In this document: piece by piece, positions 50,482-60,369 of the stretch | Layout: every line of letters begins with the position of its first letter | Position numbering within the stretch: position 1 is the stretch's first letter | Virus record (IMG/VR): IMGVR_UViG_3300042935_001795 | Coordinates: 25,643-89,642 of that record | Strand: one strand, 5' to 3' | DNA: 64,000 nt | Origin: a virus | Notes under the pieces: model-generated | What the model saw: the letters and a program-made list of their open reading frames with translations, nothing else | What the model was told of the DNA's origin: nothing | The model's database searches: none | Position numbers and translations under genes: made by a program

Positions 50482-51696
50482 TTATAGTTTCAAGAATACT
50501 TTGCGGGTTGCAACATCCATTCTTGTAATCTGAACCGTGATACTATCATTCTTTGCAAGTGAATCTACTTTAACATTATCAGGAAGCTCTGAAACGTGAA
50601 GTAGTCCAACAATTCCATCTCCAACATCTACAAATACTCCGTAATCTTTTACAGATTTTATTGTACCTTTAACTTCAACTGGAAAGCTTTTGTATTTAGT
50701 TGCAACATCAGCCCATGGATCGTTAATTTCGACATGCTCTAATTGAGTCAACGTTATTTTATCATTGTTGATTATTTCTTTAATCTTAAACTCAATAACA
50801 TCGCCTGGATTAATTTCTCTAGCCTTATGTTTTCTTGCCATTTCAGGGTTTAAATCATTTGCATGAATCATTCCAGTTAAACAATTATCAAATTCAACAA
50901 ATACCCCGTATTTAGTAGAACCCGTTACGTTACCCTCTTTAGTTTCTCCAGGAGTATTTCTAAGGTCTTCAATAGCATTTGGAATAAGTGCTTGAAGATA
51001 CTTTCGGTGAGATACAATTACTGTTCCTTTTTCAGGAGAGTAGCTCATTGGTACAACATACATTTGAGTGTTAATTACAGAACCAAAGTCTGCGAGTTTA
51101 TTAATACCAGCAAGGGATCCTGGCATAAAGCAATCAACTCCTTGTACATTAACAAAGTAACCTCCACCTGGAATCATACTTGTTACAGTTCCCATATACG
51201 CGGTATTTCCATTTTCAGCAGATGCTAAAATATCTCTTAAAGTAGCGGCTTTAATACCAGCTTCTACAGAACCTAATACAAATCCTCTAGTACTTTTACT
51301 TTTTTCTGCGGTAATTTCAACTGCAATTTCAGTTCCAGGAACTAATCGTGCTCTTGAGATTGCAGATTCTTTTGACAATTGGACATACACCATTTCTCGA
51401 TATCCAATATCGATAGATGCCCATTCCATGTCTACTGCGTAAACTTTACCAGTGTGCATTTCTCCAGCATGTATCGCATGTGTTTGATTATTTTCACTCC
51501 AGTGACTTTCCATTAAATTAAGAAGTTCTTGAGCGTACGGTTCTCTTGAATACACCTTAACACCTTCTGGCGCTTTTACATGGTGGTTTATCTTTCTAAG
51601 AGTAGATGGACAATCTGCAGAATACAAATCCCAATCGAAGTTAGAGATATCGTTAGATTGATTCTCTGTTTGTTTAGTTAAAACGTCTTGTGACAT
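50482..51696 (-). CDS. Ribosomal protein S1-like protein with four S1 domains
   Basis: 404 residues. Four OB-type S1 repeats at about 78-145, 163-232, 250-320 and 338-404. The last two are textbook (G-V-F-V-E-F-x-x-C-L-T-G-M-I-H and G-V-F-V-D-V-G-D-G-I-V-G-L-L-H-V-S-E-L). Bacterial S1 has up to six domains, of which the first two bind the ribosome and the rest bind mRNA; the first two domains here are divergent. The phage may use it to steer host ribosomes to its own A/T-rich leaders. It has its own terminator and probably its own promoter (AATATATAA type, 51731-51739). Confidence 0.85.
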   Translation of the reverse strand: MSQDVLTKQTENQSNDISNFDWDLYSADCPSTLRKINHHVKAPEGVKVYSREPYAQELLNLMESHWSENNQTHAIHAGEMHTGKVYAVDMEWASIDIGYREMVYVQLSKESAISRARLVPGTEIAVEITAEKSKSTRGFVLGSVEAGIKAATLRDILASAENGNTAYMGTVTSMIPGGGYFVNVQGVDCFMPGSLAGINKLADFGSVINTQMYVVPMSYSPEKGTVIVSHRKYLQALIPNAIEDLRNTPGETKEGNVTGSTKYGVFVEFDNCLTGMIHANDLNPEMARKHKAREINPGDVIEFKIKEIINNDKITLTQLEHVEINDPWADVATKYKSFPVEVKGTIKSVKDYGVFVDVGDGIVGLLHVSELPDNVKVDSLAKNDSITVQITRMDVATRKVFLKL

Positions 51697-51743
51697 TATT
51701 TTTATTTTAAAAGGTTAATAAATTATTAAATTATATATTTGTT

Positions 51744-54038
51744 TTATAAGGCCAATGGTGAAAAACCGATCATTGGAACAGGACCACCGGGTGTCGGTAT
51801 TTGTCCATTGTATAAAAACTTTAATTCTAAAAGATGTTTTGCACATGATACTGCAACTGCCGCGGAAACTGCTTTAGTAGCTGTTTGTAGAGTTGGCTCC
51901 ATTTTAAATCTTTTACCAGTATTCCATGCCTTTCTTAAATCTGCACCTAACTTTGCTTCACTTCCATAATATATTGGAATGTACTTTCCAGGGGAGGGTA
52001 TTAGACATGGTAATATAGGAGGGGCTGCAGCAAACGGCTGTACTGCCGTAGATTTCCAATAGTCAATAATACATTTTGACATTACGCAGTACGGATCATC
52101 AGCTCCACCTGGATTTTCAGCCTTTTTATTATCTTCTGCTATTTGATTAATATGTCTTATTTTTAGGTCTCTATATTTAACCTTTTCAATCTCATATTTA
52201 GTTAACTTTGCATTTATACGGCCTGGTTCGGTTCTCTTAGACCATTGGCTAAATGTTTCATTTCTTGAATTATTTCCATTATAGTTACCGTAATTAACGT
52301 AACCATTATTATAACTAGTAGTATTAGCTGCAATTATTGGATTTTTACTTGGTGCTCCTTTTTGATTATTATCAATTCCTTTAACATAGCTAAATACACA
52401 TATTATTCGTGATGTAATCCATGACGGAACGTTATCAGGTCTATCGCTATGCTCTTCTTGGAATATTCTATCATTAGAATATTTTTCTTGTTTAATTTTA
52501 TTTTTAAGTTTTATTGCACGAAGAGCCAATACTGTCAATTCTCTATTTAGTATATCTTCTTTTCCATCTGAATTACGATTACGGGTATTCAAAACCGATA
52601 ATTCTTTTAGATTTATCTTAACTTTAGCCATTATAAATTCAATTGAATCAATATCTTTAATATTTTTAATATTTTTATTTGCAATATTAATATCTATAAG
52701 TCGCAATTCTACTGCAAGTTCAAGATTTAACCTTTCAATTGCCTGATTTCTTGAATCAGGCTTATATTCAGAATTGTTTAATCTTCCAATAGCTATTTCA
52801 ACCCTTTCTATATAGATTTTTGCTTTAATTACTTCAATATATGCATATTTTTTTTGAATCTCCTGTGCCGCAATTAGTTGTTCATTTTTTTTAGCGTTAT
52901 ACGAATATACGGGTTTATTAAACACGTCATACGCTGCTTCTACCTTTTTTAAAGCGGTTTTAGCAGCATCTAATGAATATTGAGAATTAAAAATACTAAT
53001 ATTTATTGGTTTATTTGTGCTTGCGTTTGATATAGAAATTCCAGCAACTTTGGCTTCATTTTTTATAGATGTAACTTCTTTGTCAAAAAAATCTAAAGCT
53101 TTTTTACTTACTTTTTTGGCTAAATCTCCATGGTATGAAAGTCTATTAATCCAATCTAAATATTCTTCGGTTCCATCATTTTCATAAAGGACTCTATTTA
53201 AAAGTTCATCGACCTTTTGAGCTTCAGTCATTGGTTTTACAAGTTGAAAATTTGGAGAAGGAGCAACTGCCGGATCAACTTTAACTTCAACTGCTCTTGA
53301 ATTTTCTTTTATTTCTATAGAAGCACTTCTATTAATATTTTTAATTTCTGCCATTTTAGATGCATCCATTGCACTAATAAAAGTATAATCATATTTGCCA
53401 GGATCAGTAGGAGCCAAGAACCTTACAACTCCCTGACTATCAGAAGTCAGTGTTGGTTGTATGATTCCATTTAATGAATATGTAAATTCGTATGGAGAAG
53501 TTCCATCGCCACCAAAAACTGACATTGTTACATATCGAAGTTCCGGTTGTCTATCGACATTTTCGGAAGTAATTGTTTCAGGAATTTCAGAACTAATGCC
53601 GATATCTCCAAAAATATTTATTTCCGGAACAATTGGCTTTGGAATTATACATGTTGTAGGAAACAGGGGGTAGAATTCGAAGGGCGTTATTGTTTGTTTA
53701 TTCTTTATGGTCCACTCTTCAAAGTCACAATCTGGATTCATACTTAAATCTATTCCAGGAAGTCTTTGAAACATGTCATCGTATAGTGGGTTTCCAAATT
53801 TATCTTCTAATTGAGGTTCAAGAGATTTGAATAACATATTGAACGCCTTTTTAAACCCAGCTTCAAGTATAGGTTTTTGTCCAGATTTATGTAAATTTCC
53901 AAATGGAGTTTGTGCAGTTTTAACAGCATTAAAATATTCATTAGCAACAAACGTACCAATATCATCTGGACCTTTAGAAGTTCTACTGGCCAGTTTTTTG
54001 GAAAGGTTATTAATAAATATTGGCCACTGTGCAGGCAT
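51744..54038 (-). CDS. Large structural protein, unknown
   Basis: 764 residues. The N-terminal third contains a beta-sandwich-like stretch (E-F-T-Y-S-L-N-G then V-V-R-F-L-A-P-T-D-P-G-K-Y-D-Y-T-F, an Ig-like domain at about 190-225). The middle (280-560) is a long helical, Lys/Glu/Asn-rich region, and the end is rich in Gly, Pro and Ala (residues 690-764). No family recognised. Neighbouring the spike gene, it is probably a tail or baseplate component. Confidence 0.5.
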   Translation of the reverse strand: MPAQWPIFINNLSKKLASRTSKGPDDIGTFVANEYFNAVKTAQTPFGNLHKSGQKPILEAGFKKAFNMLFKSLEPQLEDKFGNPLYDDMFQRLPGIDLSMNPDCDFEEWTIKNKQTITPFEFYPLFPTTCIIPKPIVPEINIFGDIGISSEIPETITSENVDRQPELRYVTMSVFGGDGTSPYEFTYSLNGIIQPTLTSDSQGVVRFLAPTDPGKYDYTFISAMDASKMAEIKNINRSASIEIKENSRAVEVKVDPAVAPSPNFQLVKPMTEAQKVDELLNRVLYENDGTEEYLDWINRLSYHGDLAKKVSKKALDFFDKEVTSIKNEAKVAGISISNASTNKPINISIFNSQYSLDAAKTALKKVEAAYDVFNKPVYSYNAKKNEQLIAAQEIQKKYAYIEVIKAKIYIERVEIAIGRLNNSEYKPDSRNQAIERLNLELAVELRLIDINIANKNIKNIKDIDSIEFIMAKVKINLKELSVLNTRNRNSDGKEDILNRELTVLALRAIKLKNKIKQEKYSNDRIFQEEHSDRPDNVPSWITSRIICVFSYVKGIDNNQKGAPSKNPIIAANTTSYNNGYVNYGNYNGNNSRNETFSQWSKRTEPGRINAKLTKYEIEKVKYRDLKIRHINQIAEDNKKAENPGGADDPYCVMSKCIIDYWKSTAVQPFAAAPPILPCLIPSPGKYIPIYYGSEAKLGADLRKAWNTGKRFKMEPTLQTATKAVSAAVAVSCAKHLLELKFLYNGQIPTPGGPVPMIGFSPLAL

Positions 54039-54069
54039 ATTGAGTTAATTTATAGGATATTTATCCCAA

Positions 54070-54789
54070 TTATTTATTCTTTTGCTGATATGTTATATGT
54101 GAACTTTTAAGACTTGAAACTGTCGAAGGAGTCGGTGGAGAAGGAGGACCTGAAGGGCCCGTTGGCGTTGGATGTATATGCGCTTTATAATCATCTAATA
54201 ATTTATTTAACCATTTCTCTAGAGAGACTCCGCGAACTGCAGGCTCAGCCTCATTTTCGCTTCCCTCTCCGGTATTACTTAAGAATATGTTTCCAGAATC
54301 AAGGAATATTTTTTCACTTGTTGAAATTTTAATAAATCCCTTTTCATCAATTTGAATTAATGGACGTTCTTTAGCTCCGGTTCCTCTTGTAATTACCAAT
54401 CCATCTTCAGGCGAATGATAGATTCTAATATTTCTTACTTCGTCGTATATTAATGAAACAACATTATGCGCTGCACCAGATTTATCAAGAACATCTGCTT
54501 TAAGGGCTTTGCTTTGGTTAATCTGAAACCAATATTCAGGGTGATAGAGATTTCCATTGTCAAAACGAACTGCAACTACAGTTCCTACATTTGGAGTATT
54601 GTGCGCACCTACAAGGTCTCTATTCATTGGCGTTGCCCATGGAATAGCATCATTTGGTAGTTTATCAAACTTACCAAACACCTTAACCCTGCATCTTCCC
54701 CAATTCTTTGGATCTGCGTTATCTACAACTTCACCTATCCAGTGAGTTTCTCTAAGGTTATCCTTTTCTAATTCGGTATCTGTCGCCAT
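54070..54789 (-). CDS. 5: Baseplate central spike protein, gp5/gpV-like
   Basis: 239 residues. The OB-fold domain is clear: T-H-W-I-G-E-V-V-D-N-x-D-P-K-x-W-G-R-C-R-V-K-V-F-G then I-P-W-A-T-P. Next come V-G-T-V-V-A-V-R-F-D-N-G-N-L-Y-H-P and a short beta-helix-like part (I-Q-I-D-E-K-G-F-I-K-I-S-T-S). The C-terminus has an H-I-H-P-T-P tract followed by Pro/Ser/Thr-rich residues. No lysozyme domain is present, unlike T4 gp5, so wall digestion must be done by another protein. It punctures the outer membrane at contraction. It overlaps the upstream gene by one base. Confidence 0.8.
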   Translation of the reverse strand: MATDTELEKDNLRETHWIGEVVDNADPKNWGRCRVKVFGKFDKLPNDAIPWATPMNRDLVGAHNTPNVGTVVAVRFDNGNLYHPEYWFQINQSKALKADVLDKSGAAHNVVSLIYDEVRNIRIYHSPEDGLVITRGTGAKERPLIQIDEKGFIKISTSEKIFLDSGNIFLSNTGEGSENEAEPAVRGVSLEKWLNKLLDDYKAHIHPTPTGPSGPPSPPTPSTVSSLKSSHITYQQKNK

Positions 54790-56000
54790 TATTTATAAAT
54801 GTTACCTAAGTTATTAACTGCTGCTTTATTAAGTCCTTGTCCTATTGTAGTACCCGGTAGGATTCCATATACATTTGCTTTAATAGCTGCTCCTATATTT
54901 CTACCTGCTACGACTTCATTTAATGCAGTAGTAGAAGCTTGATCTGCCCTTCTTACAACATTTTGAAATACATTTTCAAATTTAGGAATTCTATTAATTG
55001 TTTCGTCTTTTAGCTTTTGAAGTAATTCCGCCTTCTTTTTTTCGGCAAGCGCCTTAAGGTCTTCTTTTGCACTCGCGACTGCGCTATCAATTTTACCTTT
55101 TATTTTATCTTTAGCAAATTCAAGAGGAGTTTTTGATTCATTTGAAAGCATTTCTTTGTCAGGGGCAGGAGACAATTGAGCTTCTGCGTAGCTTTGCGTA
55201 ATGATTGCATTCAATACTCTTGCCTCTACCTTTTCAATTTTTTCATATTTAATACTAAGTGCCTCTTTTGCCATCTCAGGATTTTTACTAAGATCTGCAA
55301 AAATAGTAGTTCCGGATGCTAAATCAAACTCACAATATTTTGCTCCTATTAAAAAGTAAGGACGACCTTCTGGTCCAGAAATACCTGCATTTTTATTTTC
55401 AACATCAATTTTTGGCTTAAAATTACCGGGAAACCCTGTTATTACGCTTTTATCCATTTTTTTAGGAATTCCATTTACCTTTACATTTTCTACAATTGCA
55501 ATTGAACGTACTTCAGTAACGTATACCCACATTCTAAACTTTCTTAAGTTGGCGGGAATTATATAACTCCATTTTCTCTCATCGAATATTGCTCTTCTAT
55601 ATAAGTGCATTAAACCTGAAATTGTAAGATTTAAAGATTCTAAGGTTTCAATTTCAAATTTTGCATCATCACCTCCAATATATGCGTTTAAAGGATCGTA
55701 TTGTTGTAGTCTTTCAAGTCCCTTAAATGATTGCCAAAACCAAGGCAATTCAGTATTAATTGTTTGTAGAGTTTTTATAAAATTCTGTAAATCATTTAAT
55801 CTTTCTGCATAAAATGTGCTTCCTTTGTCTCTATCTGCCAGATCTTTTAAAAATGCCTCAGCCCCTCCAGCAAGAAGTGGCGAACTTTCTATATCATAAA
55901 AATCGAATAATAGAGCAAAAGAAAGGTACGTTGGATCTTGGTAAGGGTATTTCTTATAGGAACCCTTTCTAAAATCCATTGTTGTTTTAAAATCTGACAT
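54789..56000 (-). CDS. Baseplate/tail protein next to the spike, unknown
   Basis: 403 residues. A helical first half with W-F-W-Q-S-F-K-G, then a beta section R-M-W-V-Y-V-T-E-V-R-S-I and P-Y-F-L-I-G-A-K-Y-C-E-F-D (about 160-235) that resembles tail-tube or baseplate-cap beta structure. A Lys/Glu/Ala-rich helical tail ends it. It could be a tube-initiator or hub-associated protein. Coupled to the spike gene by a 1-base overlap. Confidence 0.5.
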   Translation of the reverse strand: MSDFKTTMDFRKGSYKKYPYQDPTYLSFALLFDFYDIESSPLLAGGAEAFLKDLADRDKGSTFYAERLNDLQNFIKTLQTINTELPWFWQSFKGLERLQQYDPLNAYIGGDDAKFEIETLESLNLTISGLMHLYRRAIFDERKWSYIIPANLRKFRMWVYVTEVRSIAIVENVKVNGIPKKMDKSVITGFPGNFKPKIDVENKNAGISGPEGRPYFLIGAKYCEFDLASGTTIFADLSKNPEMAKEALSIKYEKIEKVEARVLNAIITQSYAEAQLSPAPDKEMLSNESKTPLEFAKDKIKGKIDSAVASAKEDLKALAEKKKAELLQKLKDETINRIPKFENVFQNVVRRADQASTTALNEVVAGRNIGAAIKANVYGILPGTTIGQGLNKAAVNNLGNIYK

Positions 56001-56029
56001 GTATTATATATTATTTTTATTTAACGGTA

Positions 56030-57991
56030 CTATTGTTTTGGAACGTCTACTACATTAAAGCTTATTGGTCCTTTTTTAAATGTTTTTCCTTCTGCCTTTA
56101 AGGTAACAATTAGTGTATATTTTCCTTCTTCCATAGGACCTGCTTCGGTCCTCATATCTATAAGAATTCCACCATCTTTTTTAACCCGCATTCCATTACT
56201 TTCGTTAATATCGAAACTATCTCCTAAACCAGCAACCTGATCTATTGTTGCACTAAATGAATCAAATACCAATTCGCCTTGTGGTCTATTTGCTGTATAA
56301 CTTCCAGTTAGCAGAACATATTTGTTTTGACTTTGGAATGGAGACCAAGTATCTTGTTGAACATCTCCACCATTCATCGTAATATCGATCTTTAATGGTT
56401 CTTCTTTTTTAGGCGGTGCTGGCGGCGGCGGTGGAACCGGTGCCGGAGTTGCAGGCGGCGTAGGAGGTGGAGTTGCAGGCGTCGGTTTAGCAGCAGGAGG
56501 AGCTACTGTTTCTGGATTAATATTATTAATTCTGCTTGGCCATTCTCTTCTTAGCAATTTTAATTTTTGTTTAATAGAAGGGAAACCTGCTTTAAACGTA
56601 TATTCAATTCCTCCAACAACATAATATGCTGATAAAAATTCATCAAGTACATATTCTCCAGGATCTACGGTTGACTTGTCTTCTTCTACAGTGGTATCAA
56701 ATCCCTTTTCTTTTTTAGCAGTTTTTATAACTTTATCTGCACCTAATTTTTCTTGTTGGTTTGTATAAATAGCAATTGGTAATTTTTGATACAAATGAAT
56801 TGCAGGATTAAAAGATGCCAATGAAACTTCAAGTGACATTTTTTTAACCTCATCCAAGTTTTGCGCATTACTTACTGCGGAATACTCGTAATTTAAGTGT
56901 GTGTGCGATGTTTCGGGATCTGCGTTTTTTCTACCAGTGTATTTAGTCTTGGTTTCACCTTTATATCGGTCTTCATCTCTTCGACCCTTCATAGGTTCTT
57001 CAAGGTCTGACATATTTTTACTTGCAAGCGGTTCAATATCATGACTTACCAATCCTTCATCCGAATCATTTTCAAAAAATTGAAGGGTTCTTTTATAACC
57101 ATTCTTTTTCGCCTTGTCTCCGGTACTATTTGCTAGAGACTGCGCCTCTATAAATAAGTTAGTACCTGCGTCTCTCTTATGATTGGTTAGTATAAGTGGT
57201 TTTTTAGTTTGATTTGCAGCGTCTTCAGACCCATTTCCAGGAACATCATTCATTTCTCTATCATATGCTGCAATAACATCTTCAATAGTCTCTTCAGATT
57301 CTAATAGAGTGTTTAAATTTACATAGTTGACATAATAGAATTGATCAATACAATAGGCCTGAAAGCTATCCTCGTCAATATAGGAGTGTTTTACCAAATC
57401 TTCCAATGTATCAAATCTACTATTATAAGGTAGGATTAGGTTCATCTTATCATCAGCCGAATCAATGTTTGTTGCAACTCCAAGTTTTAAATCATTTGCA
57501 ATTGATTCAATATGGTCTAAAGAAGTTCCTGTTCCATAAGATTTACATTCATCAGCATATAGTCCTGGAACTTTAATCCTTCCTGAAAAACTATACTTTC
57601 CTCCTTTAACATTTGAGTTTTGTTTAGGCTGGTCTGCTGTTGTAATATCAAAATCTATTCGAATATCTTTATATGACGTCTTCTCAAGAGTACCCATTCT
57701 AAAATTTATAACATCTCCATCTCTAGGAAACGTATCAATCGTAAATAGCCCTTGATTATCGGAAAGAGTAAGTTCTATAGTAGGAAGAGAACCATTGCAA
57801 TCTAATGTCATGTTTAAAACGTCTTTATCACTAAAAACATATCCATTAATAGAAATCATTATTAAATAACCTTTACTTGTTTCTACTTTGGTTGCATCAC
57901 CTTCTTTCTCACCAAACGATTCAAAAACTACCTCATCTAATTTAATAGTAGGCTCTGTTATTGTAAGAATATGATTGTTAATTGATGCCAT
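56030..57991 (-). CDS. Baseplate hub protein, gp27/gpD-like, with proline-rich linker
   Basis: 653 residues. The N-terminal part (F-S-D-K-D-V-L-N-M-T-L-D-C-N-G then P-T-I-E-L-T-L-S-D) and the following I-N-F-R-M-G pattern fit a gpD/gp27 hub that holds the gp5 spike. A Pro-rich linker of alternating Pro, Ala and Thr runs at about 494-529. Beyond it, about 120 residues form an Ig-like domain with K-Y-T-L-I-V-T-L-K-A, an addition not seen in T4 gp27. It stops at TAG. The neighbours (LysM-like, spike) match a hub cluster. Confidence 0.55.
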   Translation of the reverse strand: MASINNHILTITEPTIKLDEVVFESFGEKEGDATKVETSKGYLIMISINGYVFSDKDVLNMTLDCNGSLPTIELTLSDNQGLFTIDTFPRDGDVINFRMGTLEKTSYKDIRIDFDITTADQPKQNSNVKGGKYSFSGRIKVPGLYADECKSYGTGTSLDHIESIANDLKLGVATNIDSADDKMNLILPYNSRFDTLEDLVKHSYIDEDSFQAYCIDQFYYVNYVNLNTLLESEETIEDVIAAYDREMNDVPGNGSEDAANQTKKPLILTNHKRDAGTNLFIEAQSLANSTGDKAKKNGYKRTLQFFENDSDEGLVSHDIEPLASKNMSDLEEPMKGRRDEDRYKGETKTKYTGRKNADPETSHTHLNYEYSAVSNAQNLDEVKKMSLEVSLASFNPAIHLYQKLPIAIYTNQQEKLGADKVIKTAKKEKGFDTTVEEDKSTVDPGEYVLDEFLSAYYVVGGIEYTFKAGFPSIKQKLKLLRREWPSRINNINPETVAPPAAKPTPATPPPTPPATPAPVPPPPPAPPKKEEPLKIDITMNGGDVQQDTWSPFQSQNKYVLLTGSYTANRPQGELVFDSFSATIDQVAGLGDSFDINESNGMRVKKDGGILIDMRTEAGPMEEGKYTLIVTLKAEGKTFKKGPISFNVVDVPKQ

Positions 57992-58482
57992 TAAATTCTA
58001 ATTTGACCGTTACCGATTTTAATATTAGTGTCTCCTTCTTTTAGGATATTTGGAGGCAAAATTTGTTTTGCTCCATTTGGTTTTTGTGCTGCCTTTCTTT
58101 GTAAATATTCAATCCTCTTCGCGTCTTTAACCGGAAGTCTTTTAGTGTCGACAAACTGGTCTCTAATTGAAGGTTCATTTGTTGTATTTAAGACTTTAAT
58201 TTCTTTGACAGCTTTAAGAGCCTGTCTGTGGTTTGGAATCTCTAAAACGTCTCCTAATTTAATAGAAAATGGATTTGAAATACCATTCCATTTTAATATG
58301 TAATCACAATAGTTTGCGTTTCTATAATATAGTAATGAAATTAAATCAATTCTACCTACCTGATCTTCGGTAACAGTATGCTCATTTATTATTTCATTGT
58401 TTTCTAGAAATACAAGAGTAGGCTTGGTAAATTTGTACTTACCATCTATCATTTTTTTATTATTTAGTGTATCAAACTGCAT
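57991..58482 (-). CDS. LysM-like baseplate protein (gp53/gpX type)
   Basis: 163 residues. The segment R-I-D-L-I-S-L-L-Y-Y-R-N-A-N-Y-C-D-Y-I-L-K-W-N-G-I then K-L-G-D-V-L-E-I-P is a LysM-type turn as in phage gpX and T4 gp53, which connect wedge and hub. The end is a basic helical tail. It overlaps the hub gene by one base and starts at the stop of the 58482 gene. Confidence 0.6.
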   Translation of the reverse strand: MQFDTLNNKKMIDGKYKFTKPTLVFLENNEIINEHTVTEDQVGRIDLISLLYYRNANYCDYILKWNGISNPFSIKLGDVLEIPNHRQALKAVKEIKVLNTTNEPSIRDQFVDTKRLPVKDAKRIEYLQRKAAQKPNGAKQILPPNILKEGDTNIKIGNGQIRI

Positions 58483-60326
58483 TATCCGTTACTTAATTTT
58501 CTAAAGTTATTTACAAAGGTATCTTTACCTGCTCCTTTTCGATCTTTATTTCCATATTCATTGACATCAACTGTTTTGTTAATATCGGCAACATCATCAG
58601 GCTGGAGGTAAAAACGACCTCTTCCCGAGTTAAACATTGATTCAATTTCCGCTTTATCTCTTGGTCGACCTGGTTTTAATTTAATAACGGCGGTCATGTG
58701 TTCCGGAAAATCTTGTATTCCCATACCGCCTTCAAATGTAATTTCACAATCAGTCATACATAAGTTACCAATTACCATTATTGGATTAAGCGGATTCCCT
58801 ACAGTTAAGTGCCAGTTTCCAGTTGGATCCCCTGTAAGTAATGAAGCGGCTGCTTGTCCTCCTTGTGGAGTGTTAAACATATCCATTGCCATACCTCCAA
58901 TAAGATTATTTAAGAATTTATTATCTTTTAAGGCTCCTAGGGCTCCTCCTACATCTCCGTTCATTAATGCTCCCGCTGCACCTGCCATACCTGTTCCGGC
59001 TCCTTTAAACATTTTACCCATATCATCGACAATACTTCCGGCAAATCCAAGATAATCTCCTTCTCGAAGTTTACTTAAATTACCTAGAGGTTTTGCAACC
59101 GATCCATCTCCAATATATCTAACAGATCCTCCCCAGAAAGGAGCGTTGTTATATGTCAATGCCAAAATATTTGCAAGTTGGTCTAACATCATGATTTTAG
59201 GATTTGCTCCTTCAAATGCTCTAAGTTCATATTCAAACTTAATAGTAAATTCTTGTTCAAATTTAAGACCTTGCTCTCTAACCAATACGTTTTTAATAAC
59301 GTTCATTGGTCCAAAAACATGGTTCGGATATGTAGCGCTAAATGAATCAAATCCTGCATTTTGTTTATTAGCATTAGCAGCTACTGCGTCTCTACCCGCA
59401 CCTCCATTTGCCATAGCAGAAAGAATTTTGTTTCCCTCAACCATACTACCAAATTTTCCGGAACTGGCTCCTTGCTGAGAATTTAATGTTTGTACTGTTG
59501 ATTCTGCATCTTTCCATGAATATCCGTTTGAGAATTTTAGTATGTCTCCCATTACATTACCAGGTGCTTCTCCAAGCCAAGTTACGGCTCTAGCAATATC
59601 TGGTTGCTGAATTTTTTCCATGGTTTTTCCATCTGCAGAAAGTGCTTGTGGAGTTACAATATCATCAGCCGCTGGATATGAGAATCTACGAAGTGTAATA
59701 AGCATATTGTTAGGGATTTTACCATAATATTTTGCCAATGCAAAATCTGAATATTGATACCTATACGCATAATTATCGGTAAGTGCTTTAGTTCTTTCTA
59801 TAATCTGGGTAACAGTTGGATTTTGAAGGTCCTTAACATTTATTTTTTGATAAACAGTATTTCCCTTTTCGTTTGATATAAATCCGTTTTTAGTAGAGTC
59901 TAGTGGATTTCCTCTATAATTTATAAGTGAGTATTTATTAAAAGCAGAGTATGGCCTTGCTCCAATCGTTATTTTTTTACCTTCATTTCCTGGCTGAGTC
60001 GATTTATAAATTTCAGAATCAACAATATCGCTATAATATTTTGAACCTTTTTTTGAATTAAGTACACCGAAAGGAGCATCTTGCGAAGCTGCTCTTAATT
60101 GAGTTAAATTTGTACTTTTTTTATTTGTTGCAACGGGTTTTCCTTTTCCTTTTGAACCAGAATGCACACCATCAGGATTTGACCCATCTAAATTCTCAAG
60201 GTCTAATCCGGATACATTTTTAACGGCGCTAATAAAACCTTTTCCTATAGCGGAATCTTTAGTAGTTTTAAACGCCGATCCAGCTTTCTCTTTTACTTTA
60301 TCAAAAAAGCCCTTTGCTTCAGCCAT
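58482..60326 (-). CDS. Tail/baseplate structural protein, tube-cap-like
   Basis: 614 residues. A Gly/Lys-rich N-terminus (1-100), a mixed middle with G-A-G-T-G-M-A-G-A-A-G-A-L-M-N-G (about 455-470), and a C-terminal G-N-P-L-N-P-I-M-V-I-G-N-L-C-M-T-D-C-E-I-T-F-E-G then V-I-K-L-K-P-G-R-P-R-D. The last part resembles a tube/baseplate beta domain, so gp48/gp54-like tube initiation is one possibility. No firm family. An AT-rich variant box (GATATATAC, 60350-60358) lies upstream. Confidence 0.5.
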   Translation of the reverse strand: MAEAKGFFDKVKEKAGSAFKTTKDSAIGKGFISAVKNVSGLDLENLDGSNPDGVHSGSKGKGKPVATNKKSTNLTQLRAASQDAPFGVLNSKKGSKYYSDIVDSEIYKSTQPGNEGKKITIGARPYSAFNKYSLINYRGNPLDSTKNGFISNEKGNTVYQKINVKDLQNPTVTQIIERTKALTDNYAYRYQYSDFALAKYYGKIPNNMLITLRRFSYPAADDIVTPQALSADGKTMEKIQQPDIARAVTWLGEAPGNVMGDILKFSNGYSWKDAESTVQTLNSQQGASSGKFGSMVEGNKILSAMANGGAGRDAVAANANKQNAGFDSFSATYPNHVFGPMNVIKNVLVREQGLKFEQEFTIKFEYELRAFEGANPKIMMLDQLANILALTYNNAPFWGGSVRYIGDGSVAKPLGNLSKLREGDYLGFAGSIVDDMGKMFKGAGTGMAGAAGALMNGDVGGALGALKDNKFLNNLIGGMAMDMFNTPQGGQAAASLLTGDPTGNWHLTVGNPLNPIMVIGNLCMTDCEITFEGGMGIQDFPEHMTAVIKLKPGRPRDKAEIESMFNSGRGRFYLQPDDVADINKTVDVNEYGNKDRKGAGKDTFVNNFRKLSNG

Positions 60327-60349
60327 TCCTATTAAATATATTTGTTTAA

Positions 60350-60358
60350 GTATATATC
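60350..60358 (-). promoter_or_regulatory. Promoter-like box GATATATAC
   Basis: One-base variant of the recurring box, 23 bases upstream of the ATG at 60326. Confidence 0.4.
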
Positions 60359-60369
60359 ACAGAAACAGG

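Noticed and set aside
58696-59055. 119-codon plus-strand open frame, Pro-rich
   Set aside because: Antisense shadow of the Gly/Ala-rich part of the 58482 gene; such composition gives long Pro/Ala antisense frames.
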